Of a DNA stretch of 64,000 nt, positions 24,585-32,391 are shown one piece after another. The notes beneath the pieces were generated by a model. That model was not told where the DNA came from. It made no database searches and saw only the letters and a list, made by a program, of their open reading frames with translations. This DNA comes from Bradyrhizobium sp. URHD0069 (GTDB lineage: Bacteria; Pseudomonadota; Alphaproteobacteria; Rhizobiales; Xanthobacteraceae). Location: contig NZ_JNIJ01000019.1 of NCBI RefSeq assembly GCF_000701345.1, positions 1 to 64,000 of the forward strand. The letters run 5' to 3'. Each line of letters begins with the position of its first letter. Position 1 is the first letter of the stretch. The translations under genes were made by a program, and so were the position numbers.

Positions 24585-25658
24585 TCATCGATAGTAGGGG
24601 CTGGTGCCGAGCGGCGCTTCGATGGCAGGCCGCCAGTCGAACAGTGTCCCGGTCGCCGGATCGGAATAGCGTTCGGACAGGAAGGCCCAGCCGGCAGCGC
24701 CGACGTTGCCGGCATATTTCGGGTGCGAGAACGCGCACGTCACTGCATGGCGACGCAGGATGTAGAGAAAGAAGGCTGGATTGCCGTATTCGCCGTAATC
24801 CCAGCCGGGGATCGGATTGTCGCCACTGCCGTGGCTCTTCGCCATTTTCTCGTAAAGTTCGACGAACTCCTCGGCCGGTGTGTCGGCGGGATCGAGGAAC
24901 GGGTTCTGCCTGCGTAGCACGCGGTCGATCTGGCGAAGGCAGAGCCGATAATCGGTTAGACGGTGCGCTTCTTCACGCGCCAACAACTTGTCGATGGCGT
25001 TGACCTCGCCGACCGAGTCGTCAAGCCGGAAGGCCTTCGGCATGTCGGCTTTCCGCTGCTCCCGGTTCAGCCCGAAATAGTAACGCTTGAGGAAATTCTC
25101 GGCCTCCTTGCCGCGGAACGGCAGGATCTGTTCGATCAGCCGATAGAGAATGCGCACCTCCCACGGCTCGAGCACGAGCGGCTGCAGATATCCGTCGGTG
25201 AAGAAGCGCGACCAGACTCGTCCATTGCCGAGGGTGACGCGTTGGGAATTAACGGGATCGACGAAGTAGTGACCGTCCAGCACGTACTTGTAGGTGTGCA
25301 CTTGCGCCTTCGGAATACCGACTGAAACGGCGCGATAGCCAGTATCTTCCCCTTCGAACATGACCGGTTGGAGAGGGATAGGGCGATAGAGTTCGCCGAA
25401 CGTGCCGAGGACCTGAATGGAGCCCGTGTCACCAGCCACCGTTTTGTAGACGAAGGTGACTAGGTTGAGTTCGGGATGTGCGTCAGCGACCCGCATGAGC
25501 CCGATGATAGGAAACCGCCAAGCCTCGGCGATCTTGGCTCGGAAAGCCTCCGCGGCCGCTTCGTCGTTCGGTGGCGGCGGAGCGCCGGCGCGCGCCAAAT
25601 ACTTCGTGCAATGATTCAGCACGTACTCGCTGCCCGGTTCGAAAACCGTAACTGTCAC
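24585..25658 (-). CDS. CBM48-like domain fused to a gluconate-2-dehydrogenase subunit-3-like domain
   Basis: 357 residues, first gene of the operon. Residues about 65-155 read as a CBM48/AMPK-type glycogen-binding beta-sandwich: NLVTFVYKTVAGDTGSIQVL, then KYVLDGHYFVDPVNSQRVTL. Residues about 165-340 resemble Gluconate_2-dh3: LYRLIEQILPFRGKEAENFL, a helical bundle, then GNPAFFLYILRRHAVTCAF and KYAGNVGAAGWAFLSERY, the pattern seen at the end of small subunits of GMC sugar dehydrogenases. Those usually carry a TAT signal; this one does not. The fusion could deliver the GMC oxidoreductase to a glucan. Both domain calls are by eye; the fusion itself is plain since the frame is uninterrupted. Confidence 0.7.
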   Translation of the reverse strand: MTVTVFEPGSEYVLNHCTKYLARAGAPPPPNDEAAAEAFRAKIAEAWRFPIIGLMRVADAHPELNLVTFVYKTVAGDTGSIQVLGTFGELYRPIPLQPVMFEGEDTGYRAVSVGIPKAQVHTYKYVLDGHYFVDPVNSQRVTLGNGRVWSRFFTDGYLQPLVLEPWEVRILYRLIEQILPFRGKEAENFLKRYYFGLNREQRKADMPKAFRLDDSVGEVNAIDKLLAREEAHRLTDYRLCLRQIDRVLRRQNPFLDPADTPAEEFVELYEKMAKSHGSGDNPIPGWDYGEYGNPAFFLYILRRHAVTCAFSHPKYAGNVGAAGWAFLSERYSDPATGTLFDWRPAIEAPLGTSPYYR

Positions 25659-26148
25659 AGCTCACCCAGACCGGGCGGTGTCCACAGAGCCGCATCCGCT
25701 GTGCCCGAAAACAGGGATCGGGTCTAATCAGTTTGGCAAGGCCACCTAAGATTGTCTATGGAAAAATCCAAGTTCCCTTATTGCCTATGAAGCCCACGGC
25801 ATCTACCCGCTAACCGATCTACATTGACAACACGCAATTCAATCTGAGTTCCGCTTGTAACCTGCCGTAACGAAAGCCCAGAGCCGATCACGAATAGTGA
25901 GCCGGCTTAGGGTGAACTCTCAACTAATGAGGACTTATTTACGATTGCAGGAACAACAAGACAACCGTAGAATGCCCGATTGAGATATTAGAGAATTTTT
26001 CCCGTGAGCGTCTGCAGTATTCGGTCCCGATCGTCCGCTTGAAAAGCAGAAGTACGCCAGCCGAGCCAGCGCAAAATGACGTGCCCTGACGCCTTGAGCA
26101 GGGCAAAGATGCTACAAATGCATCAGTACAGCTTCAGGGGCGAGATCG
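25659..26148. promoter_or_regulatory. 490-bp divergent intergenic region
   Basis: Lies between the first gene of the minus-strand operon and a plus-strand membrane-protein gene, so it must hold the promoters for both. I could not pick a convincing promoter box or operator by eye. No open frame of substance is present. Confidence 0.45.
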
Positions 26149-27858
26149 ATGCTCGAAAAGCCGTACATCGCGACGCTAACCGGTCTAATCGTGCTCCTTA
26201 TTGTGATTTTGAGCGTACGAAAATTTCATGTTCTCGCAATTGCGCGCAATCTGTCAGAGTATCCTAAAGATGCGAGATCGTGGACCACTCCTTACAACTT
26301 TGTCTTTTCGGCTATACTTTACGTCAGCCTTGCCACTATCGTTTTCGCTACACTCGACAATCTTCCCGACCTAACAATCGCAATAATTTCGGCCTTCTCG
26401 AAAGACGTTGCGAAAGCAAGCGAGGACATTCTTGAGGGCTCGCTTGAGAGGTTAGCAGCCGATTCAACTCGTGAATGGGTCGCTCCCATTCTGGCGGGTC
26501 TTGCGACCATCGCGCTGTTTGGGTTTGAAAAAAGTCCTTTAGCATTTGCGGACAGATCGGTTCGGGAAATTTTGCAGCTATGGGCCTCAATTCCAACCAA
26601 AGTCCGGACCATGATCTCTCAGCTCGAGGAAGCCGAATTCGGCCTTCCTCTCGAGAGGAGAGTGCGTGTTCTGTCGCACATAGCGGAGCACACACGCCAC
26701 GATGCTGATTTCATGGCGCTTGTGGACGACAAGGATCTCAAGGTTTTGCTCTTGCGCGCGGGATCGTTGGATCTACTTTTTCAAGAGTGGAAGAATTCCG
26801 AGTCAGCGTTCAACGACCTGTACCGAGACAACGAAGAACTAACGAAACTGCTCTCAACTGAATTCAACTCGATCGCGGAGGTTTTCGGTTACTATCTAGC
26901 GCTTCTAAAGTCCCCGGAGCCTGACAACGCGGAGGCTCAGTTAGATCGCGGAAAGCGCTCAGTTGAGATCAAGGAACGCCTCTCGGCTTTGATCAAGCGG
27001 CAGTATCTGCCATTCTGCTGCGGCATTCTGCAATCATCAAGAAACTCGGGGGATCATCGGAAGTTCCTGTCCGAATTCGGCTTCCGCATCAAAGACCGGG
27101 TGAATCCTTCCGCCATGTTTCGTTACATGCTCGAAGACATGGCTCAAATGGTTTTCTTCCTTGTGGTAACGATCTATCCGCTCGTTTACTTCATTGCTAG
27201 GTATAGGGGATGGAAGCCCGACAACACCTTCCTTGATACGGTATTCGTTTGGCCGTGCCAGCTAGCCATTCTTGCGATCGCATCTGTACTGCCAGTTCTC
27301 ATTTGGCAACGGTCGGTAGAGAAACAAGAGTTAAGCAAGCCAGCACTGAAGAGGAGGCGAGTCGGTCACTTTCTCGCGTATCTTGTGATTGCGATCACGG
27401 GAGGCTTGATGGCTGTCCTTATGATCACGATTCTGAGTTTGCTGAGCGCCAGCATGAGTTCGTTGCCCCAAATGATTGGACTCAAAGAGGCCGCTCTAGC
27501 CTTGTTAAAGGTGGCGCCATTTGGCCTCGTCGCAGCCGCCATCGGGATGATTACTGCGATCCTCATCGACATTCCGCTGCGCTTTCCGTTCCGATTTGTC
27601 CTTGATGGTCTTGCTACGGGGGTGATTGCAGCTGCCCTCGCCGTTGTAGCCGTGGTCGCTCAAACCAATGTTGATGTAGAGAGCTATTTTGCGCTTCTGA
27701 CATTTGACTCGGAAGCGATAGAAAAGAATCCAGGTCTCAAGATCCTGCGATTTGTATTACCTGTGGTTTTTGCAACCGGGCTATGTGTCGGATTGATTAT
27801 TCCACGGGGATATCGCCATTATCGCGACGATCTCGTGGCGCGCTCATCAGAAATCTAA
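26149..27858 (+). CDS. Large polytopic membrane protein of unknown function
   Basis: 569 residues. Hydrophobic segments: about 9-24, 50-70 and 110-125 in the N-terminal third, then a soluble helical stretch of about 200 residues (130-330), then about six more segments (332-350, 368-388, 408-432, 452-472, 485-505, 535-556). The soluble stretch is rich in charged helices (LLFQEWKNSESAFNDLYRDN) and probably cytoplasmic. No enzyme motif, transporter signature or nucleotide-binding motif is recognised. The gene stands alone; its stop overlaps the end of a minus-strand remnant. Lower GC than its neighbours and an island location suggest transfer. Confidence 0.75.
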   Translation: MLEKPYIATLTGLIVLLIVILSVRKFHVLAIARNLSEYPKDARSWTTPYNFVFSAILYVSLATIVFATLDNLPDLTIAIISAFSKDVAKASEDILEGSLERLAADSTREWVAPILAGLATIALFGFEKSPLAFADRSVREILQLWASIPTKVRTMISQLEEAEFGLPLERRVRVLSHIAEHTRHDADFMALVDDKDLKVLLLRAGSLDLLFQEWKNSESAFNDLYRDNEELTKLLSTEFNSIAEVFGYYLALLKSPEPDNAEAQLDRGKRSVEIKERLSALIKRQYLPFCCGILQSSRNSGDHRKFLSEFGFRIKDRVNPSAMFRYMLEDMAQMVFFLVVTIYPLVYFIARYRGWKPDNTFLDTVFVWPCQLAILAIASVLPVLIWQRSVEKQELSKPALKRRRVGHFLAYLVIAITGGLMAVLMITILSLLSASMSSLPQMIGLKEAALALLKVAPFGLVAAAIGMITAILIDIPLRFPFRFVLDGLATGVIAAALAVVAVVAQTNVDVESYFALLTFDSEAIEKNPGLKILRFVLPVVFATGLCVGLIIPRGYRHYRDDLVARSSEI

Positions 27859-28087
27859 AGGTGGCGCACCTCGAGCGCCTGACGCTTACGCTGAATCTTT
27901 GAAAGCGAAATGTTGAAGCGTGGGACAAAGTCGACATGGGCAGTTTCGCGCCGAAGCAGCGAATTGGCCGCCGCACTGTAGTAACGGCTGAGAGCCTGCA
28001 GCTCATCGATACGCGCGCGCTCGACAGGTAGGTACTGACTTCATCGACAAGAACGTTTGCGCGGTTGACAACTTGTGCAATTTTCAA
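27855..28087 (-). pseudogene. Frameshifted C-terminal remnant of an unknown gene
   Basis: Two minus-strand frames join: KIAQVVNRANVLVDEVS from about 28085, then, one frame over, YLPVERARIDELQALSRYYS, AAANSLLRRETAHVDFVPRF, NISLSKIQRKRQALEVRHL and a stop that overlaps the stop of the convergent membrane-protein gene. The second part has the helical, charged look of real protein; TGA blocks its upstream extension. Family not recognised. It may be the tail of a gene whose front has been lost. Confidence 0.4.
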
Positions 28088-28288
28088 ACGCTATGTTGTA
28101 AATTTCAAACACCTACTTTGATCTCTTCAAGACTTGGGAGGCCGGTGGGGTGAAAATGTAGGGAGGTCGCCGTCGGGACTCGCAACTTGTGCGATTCTCG
28201 CGCCTCTGTGCTGCGGGAGGGATTTCTTTTCGGAGTTGTTGCAGTGGTAGCGAGCTGCGCGATTCGGTGCTAGTTGGAGGAAAGAAAG

Positions 28289-29545
28289 ATGCGATTGGGG
28301 GCTATTCTTTGGCTTGGCATTCAAACGCTCGTGATCTCGTCCGGAGCGGTCACTGGTGCCGATTTATTGGCCGATCCAGAATCAGTTCAATCGCGCCGAA
28401 TACTGCGCGTATCCTTATATCCATTCATTCCGGACGCCAAAAGCGCGGCTTGGATCATCGAGGAAGCCTTTGAACGAAGGTATCCGACGATTGACCTGCG
28501 GATTTCGTTTGCGCCACGCTATTACGATCATCGACCGGGCAAGGGAGGAGTGATCGATGAAGTTGCTGACGTATATGAGCTTGATTCAATATTCCTCGCT
28601 GATTTCGTTGAAGCCAACAGACTTCAGCCGGTAAAAGCGGCAGCTGCAGCAATGATTCCGTTCGCAGAACGCGCCGCCTCGCATAAGGGCGTTACGTATG
28701 GGACGCCGCACTGGGTATGTGGAAATTTTTTGATCTATCGATCACCCGATACGGCGCTAAGGGAAGTGCGTACACTACACGACCTTGAAAATGCTTTCTC
28801 GCAGCCGCTTCGAGAGCGTGGTGGTTTGTTGATTGATCTGAAGGGCAGCTCAACCCTTGGCGAGATGTACCTTGACGGCCTAATGGATCTCTACCAGTCA
28901 ACAGCTCTTGCTTTGCAGCGCCTCGATGCTCAAAATCCAGATCGAAGCGTTCTGAATGCGATGGAGCGTGTGATCAAACTATCGCAGTCTCGTTTCGGGC
29001 GAGATGAAGACTATCATCAGCGTTCCGGCTTCTATGGCCGACAATTTGCTAGAGGAAATGGCAGGGCGCTTGTGGGCTATTCTGAACTACTCCACTACGT
29101 GCTGACCGAAGCTTCGCAGTCCTGCCTACATGACGAGAAGTGCGTTGATCCCGCTAGAGGCAAGCATGCGTCACAAATTGCCGTTACGGAATGGCCGTTG
29201 GCTGACGAGGGATCTCAGCCTATCGGGTGGGTCGATCTGTTTGTTGTCGACGTAGCTGTTAAAGGTCAAAGACTCAGGGACGCGCGGGCGTTTATCAGCT
29301 TTATGATCGAGAATGAGACTTATCGCATGTTGCTGATTCCCGATCTGAATATCAGAGAAGCACCTAGATATTTGTTGCCCGCTCGTGAGGATGTTTATTC
29401 CGATTCCGACGTCCTGGCAGCTGCGCCGCTCTATACTAGTTTTCGCAAGGCAATCAACAATGCAATTTCTGTATCAGCTCCAAAGTTGAACGAGCGTTTG
29501 CGTGCGATGGGGGCGGCATTGGATGGTGCACTTCCCGGGAACTAA
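28289..29545 (+). CDS. Thiaminase-I-like (thiamine pyridinylase) secreted protein
   Basis: 418 residues from ATG at 28289, with GGAGG ten bases before. The first 24 residues look like a signal peptide, so the mature protein should be periplasmic or exported. The body follows Bacillus thiaminase I as I remember it: a type-II binding-protein fold with LRVSLYPFIPD, DVYELDSIFLADFVEANRLQ, YGTPHWVCGNFLIYR, LLIDLKGSSTLGEMYLDGLM and ALVGYSEL, ending in YLLPAREDVY. C144 and E266 occupy the positions of the catalytic Cys and Glu of thiaminase I, which cleaves thiamine by exchanging the thiazole for a nucleophile. The similarity is family level; activity is inferred. No thiamine biosynthesis or salvage gene is adjacent. 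Confidence 0.75.
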   Translation: MRLGAILWLGIQTLVISSGAVTGADLLADPESVQSRRILRVSLYPFIPDAKSAAWIIEEAFERRYPTIDLRISFAPRYYDHRPGKGGVIDEVADVYELDSIFLADFVEANRLQPVKAAAAAMIPFAERAASHKGVTYGTPHWVCGNFLIYRSPDTALREVRTLHDLENAFSQPLRERGGLLIDLKGSSTLGEMYLDGLMDLYQSTALALQRLDAQNPDRSVLNAMERVIKLSQSRFGRDEDYHQRSGFYGRQFARGNGRALVGYSELLHYVLTEASQSCLHDEKCVDPARGKHASQIAVTEWPLADEGSQPIGWVDLFVVDVAVKGQRLRDARAFISFMIENETYRMLLIPDLNIREAPRYLLPAREDVYSDSDVLAAAPLYTSFRKAINNAISVSAPKLNERLRAMGAALDGALPGN

Positions 29546-30004
29546 GAAAAGTCCCTAAAATCCGCGATGCAAGAGGTCGAAATTGCTAGCGCGCGATCGG
29601 TGCACTTGTGGGCAGGTCGGAAGATGTGGTGGCAACGAAGGCTAGCATGCCGTCACTACCGACACGTTCCCGGTGCGGTCCACTCGCTGCGAGCCGGGTC
29701 ACCACACCCATACCGCAGGCTATATCCAATCACAGGCAGGCTCGTCTTTGGAGAAGCCCTGAGACTAAAATTGGGCTGATGTTCTTGGCCTCACCTTGGA
29801 CGATGTGATCATCAGCGGCACAAGCATACAACGCGCTGACCGCCTCCTCGTTAAGACGTGGTGTCTTACTTCAATAGGTTTGGGCTGCCAGCAAAAAATC
29901 CAGTGAACGGGTAATGCTCAGTCCTGACGACTCCGAGACCTCATTTGCGTCATAAGCGATACATGCGCGGTTATGCCGTCTGATCCGGCGGTGCGCTTTC
30001 CATG
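29546..30004. other. Stretch without a supportable gene
   Basis: 459 bases between two genes that converge here. A frame at 29608-29808 on the plus strand is open but has no binding site and an arginine/serine-rich composition typical of chance frames. Nothing else is seen. Confidence 0.45.
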
Positions 30005-30856
30005 TTAGGATTTGCTCGCTGGGACAACTGCTCGGTATCCAGTCGTATCTTTGATAGGGCTAAATTGAGGTTCAAATGATACTTCCTGCGCGCTTCTCGT
30101 TCTTACCTTAAATCGACCGGGCGTCCAGCCATCGCGAAAACCGAACACCTCGACGGTCGAACCGTACATGTCTCGAAGGCTGACAATTTTGCCAGTATTT
30201 TGACTAACGCTAGTCTTCGCCCAAATGTCGATCACCAAACCATGTTTGGTTCTTGTGAGCTCGAATGTGCCTCGACTAGCAGACTCCGATAAGCTTGCGA
30301 ACAAGGACAGATCGCAATCGTGTGAAAGTTCTTCCGCTGCTCGATTGGTGGCCGAGGCCTCCTTGATGAAGCAAAATCCTAGCGCCAGATCGAACTTGGG
30401 CCGCAACTTTTCCGGAATCGAATGCCCAAGCAAAATTACAGCGGGAAGCTGGCAGAATTTGACAAACTCAGCATCTGTACATGGGATCTTGATCTGTATC
30501 GAAATTGCAGGATCGTCAATCGAACTCAAAATCCGCTGTATATCACCAACCGCACGACCAGTGTTCTCCAGCAGCGTGAGGGTCTGCTTAGCTACCGTTT
30601 CACGCGCGGTTTCCTGCTGTGAATTTTCTATGAGCTGTGCAGCAACGCCAAATCCCGCCGAAACCAAAATCCCAACCAGCGAAATATAGCCCCACTTGGT
30701 AACCTTATTTGTCTGCTTGTCTCTATATTCAGTCAGCAGAGCCAGCACACCAAAAATGCCAGTTACGACAATCGACGCAGCTTTCCAGAGCGCAACGAAG
30801 TCCATGTTAGCAGCTCCCATTGTACTTAGATCTGTCTTATTGCGAGTCGCGGTCAC
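30005..30856 (-). CDS. Unknown protein with two N-terminal membrane segments
   Basis: Up to 283 residues; in-frame ATGs 12 and 17 codons further on (MGAANMDFVALW) are alternative starts. Two membrane segments (VALWKAASIVVTGIFGVLAL and KWGYISLVGILVSAGFGVAA) form a hairpin, followed by a predicted coiled coil (NSQQETARETVAKQTLTLLE) and a C-terminal soluble domain of about 170 residues containing four cysteines (PCTDAEFVKFC, GFCFIKEA, SHDCD). No family recognised. The membrane-hairpin plus sensor-like domain layout is seen in some phage-defence and signalling proteins, but nothing here proves such a role. It stands alone. Confidence 0.6.
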   Translation of the reverse strand: MTATRNKTDLSTMGAANMDFVALWKAASIVVTGIFGVLALLTEYRDKQTNKVTKWGYISLVGILVSAGFGVAAQLIENSQQETARETVAKQTLTLLENTGRAVGDIQRILSSIDDPAISIQIKIPCTDAEFVKFCQLPAVILLGHSIPEKLRPKFDLALGFCFIKEASATNRAAEELSHDCDLSLFASLSESASRGTFELTRTKHGLVIDIWAKTSVSQNTGKIVSLRDMYGSTVEVFGFRDGWTPGRFKVRTRSAQEVSFEPQFSPIKDTTGYRAVVPASKS

Positions 30857-31004
30857 GAGGGGACGGCCTTACTCTCGGCGTTTCGCCCCCTGCTAATTCC
30901 AACAAATGCAACAACGTTTAAAGGATTGGCAAAGCCTGCGCATGCCGGCCTCCCAATCAGCCTAAGTTCAACCGCATGCAATACGCATGCTATTGGAACT
31001 TACC

Positions 31005-31403
31005 ATGGACAACGCGACCAGATTTCAAAGATTAGTGCAGTTTCGAGCGACTGAGCATCTTTCCGATGCGATCGACGCCGCGGCGAACCAGCATTTTCAA
31101 TCGAAATCGGAATACATACGGCAGAGCGTAATTGAGAACCTCAAGGCCGATGGCATCGATCCGGCGCGACTTGCGGGTTCCGCATCGGCGAAACGCGGTG
31201 TCTCTCCGACGCGCGTTGAAGCCTGGTGCGCGTTTCTCGGCGTTGGTCTTTACGACCCCGGCCATCAATCCTTTCATGGCGCAGCCGATGGCGATCCTTC
31301 TGCGTCGTGCTGGCAAGTCGCCCCCCGCGCCCGGGCAGCCTGGAATATTCGCGTTGGGAGGCGAGGGCGTCTTGGAACGCTTGATAAAGGACAGTGGTCT
31401 TGA
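31005..31403 (+). CDS. Ribbon-helix-helix-like protein, C-terminus overwritten
   Basis: From ATG at 31005 the first 60 residues look like a ribbon-helix-helix DNA-binding protein: a strand (RLVQFRATEHL) and two helices (SDAIDAAANQHFQSKSEYIR and QSVIENLKADG). After about base 31200 the same frame runs through DNA that in another phase encodes a methyltransferase fragment, so the last 65 residues are probably not native. The gene looks like a small regulator whose 3' end was replaced by recombination. Confidence 0.5.
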   Translation: MDNATRFQRLVQFRATEHLSDAIDAAANQHFQSKSEYIRQSVIENLKADGIDPARLAGSASAKRGVSPTRVEAWCAFLGVGLYDPGHQSFHGAADGDPSASCWQVAPRARAAWNIRVGRRGRLGTLDKGQWS

Positions 31404-31710
31404 AGATGTGAAGACAGAAGTCGTCCGGGCAACGCTTGTCCTGCCGAGTGCGTCCGACGCTTTGACGCTGATGCAGGAAGCCGCCGGGGCATATCGCGCG
31501 GTGGTGGCAGGCCGCGCCAGAAGGTCGCCAGGTACGATCCGTAACTGGTGTGAAAGCGAGGGCCTCGGCGGCCGAATCGGGGGCAAATGGAGCGTTAGCA
31601 AGGTGGCTCTCGAAATGTTTCTTGACGGTGAGGCCGGCGCGCTAGCTCGATATCTGGATGGCGACCGTGAGAGTAAAGACACTCATTTGCGCCCGAGCAT
31701 GATGACATAG
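31205..31710 (+). pseudogene. Chimera of a methyltransferase fragment and a helix-turn-helix tail
   Basis: In the second phase the DNA reads RRALKPGARFSALVFTTPA, INPFMAQPMAILLRRAGKSP, PAPGQPGIFALGGEGVLERL, ...ALTLMQEAAGAYRAVVAG: the C-terminal part of a UbiE-like SAM-dependent methyltransferase, lacking its SAM-binding front. Near base 31515 it changes into SPGTIRNWCESEGLGGRIGG, KWSVSKVALEMFLDGEAG, the ending of an excisionase-like helix-turn-helix protein. The frame is continuous but joins unrelated partial genes, so it is scored as a recombination mosaic; a functional fused product is not excluded. Confidence 0.6.
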
Positions 31711-31781
31711 GCATTGATAGATGGCCGGCTTGGTTAGGCTCTGCGCAACGCTCGGCCCCACAACCTTTCCGCCGAACTAAC

Positions 31782-31875
31782 GCTCCCCCTTTGCTCCCCC
31801 GTACAATTTCAAATGGCAGTTCGGGCTACAGTTCAACAACTATTTTCGCTCGGCCCTAACCTTGAGAGGAGTAAA
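31782..31875 (+). repeat. Diverged ~95-bp repeat with GCTCCCC pair, copy 2
   Basis: GCTCCCCCTTTGCTCCCCC opens the segment that aligns with 3733-3830 (see that entry), ending in GGCCCTAACCTTGAGAGG. If the repeat is an element end, this would be the left end of the integrase module. Confidence 0.5.
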
Positions 31876-32249
31876 TTCCGGCCAAAGCTAGGCCTCATGC
31901 AAGGAGACGCGCCAATCTGATATTGGGCTTTCGCGCGCGCGCGTAGGAACTCCAATTGATACCGGCGAAACCGACGAGGGCTTTTCAAGCCCAAACAAAT
32001 AGCTCACACGAAGTGAGACTTTGAAGTCGAGCAACGGGTAGTTACTTTCAAAAAAACCCCATCCGACAACAATTCCGAGACGGCAAATTGCCCTAAACTA
32101 CAGCTGCGCCAATGAATTTTGATGAGTTGAAATATCGCACCTTGTTTCGTTTACAGGGGGCATGACCAATCGCTTTGCTCGTCTTGTTGCAGGTCGGTTA
32201 ATGCGGTGAAAGGACGGCTCAGCTAACCTTTTGTTTTAGCCTTTAGATT

Positions 32250-32364
32250 CCGACTTGCCGACCTAGCCGACCTAAAACAATTACGTATTCAGCAGCTTGG
32301 AAAAGGCTCGTGGAGACCTCTCGAGCCCACGGAATTTTTCGGGGTCGGTGGGTCGGCAAGTCGG
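32250..32364. repeat. Inverted repeat downstream of the primase gene
   Basis: CCGACTTGCCGACCTAGCCGACC at 32250-32272 is matched in reverse complement by 32343-32364 (arms about 22 bp with four mismatches, 70-base spacer). Each arm is itself made of repeated CGACC units, giving an iteron-like look. Confidence 0.55.
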
Positions 32365-32391
32365 CAATCGTGGTTCCTGAGTTTGTCTCAG

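Larger units (their letters stand above)
31711..32391. other. 681-bp non-coding end region of the integrative element
   Basis: No gene on either strand. It holds the second copy of the C-rich ~95-bp repeat (31782-31875) and a large imperfect inverted repeat (32250-32364), both listed. It lies downstream of the primase/helicase gene, where such elements may keep replication or end sequences. Confidence 0.5.
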
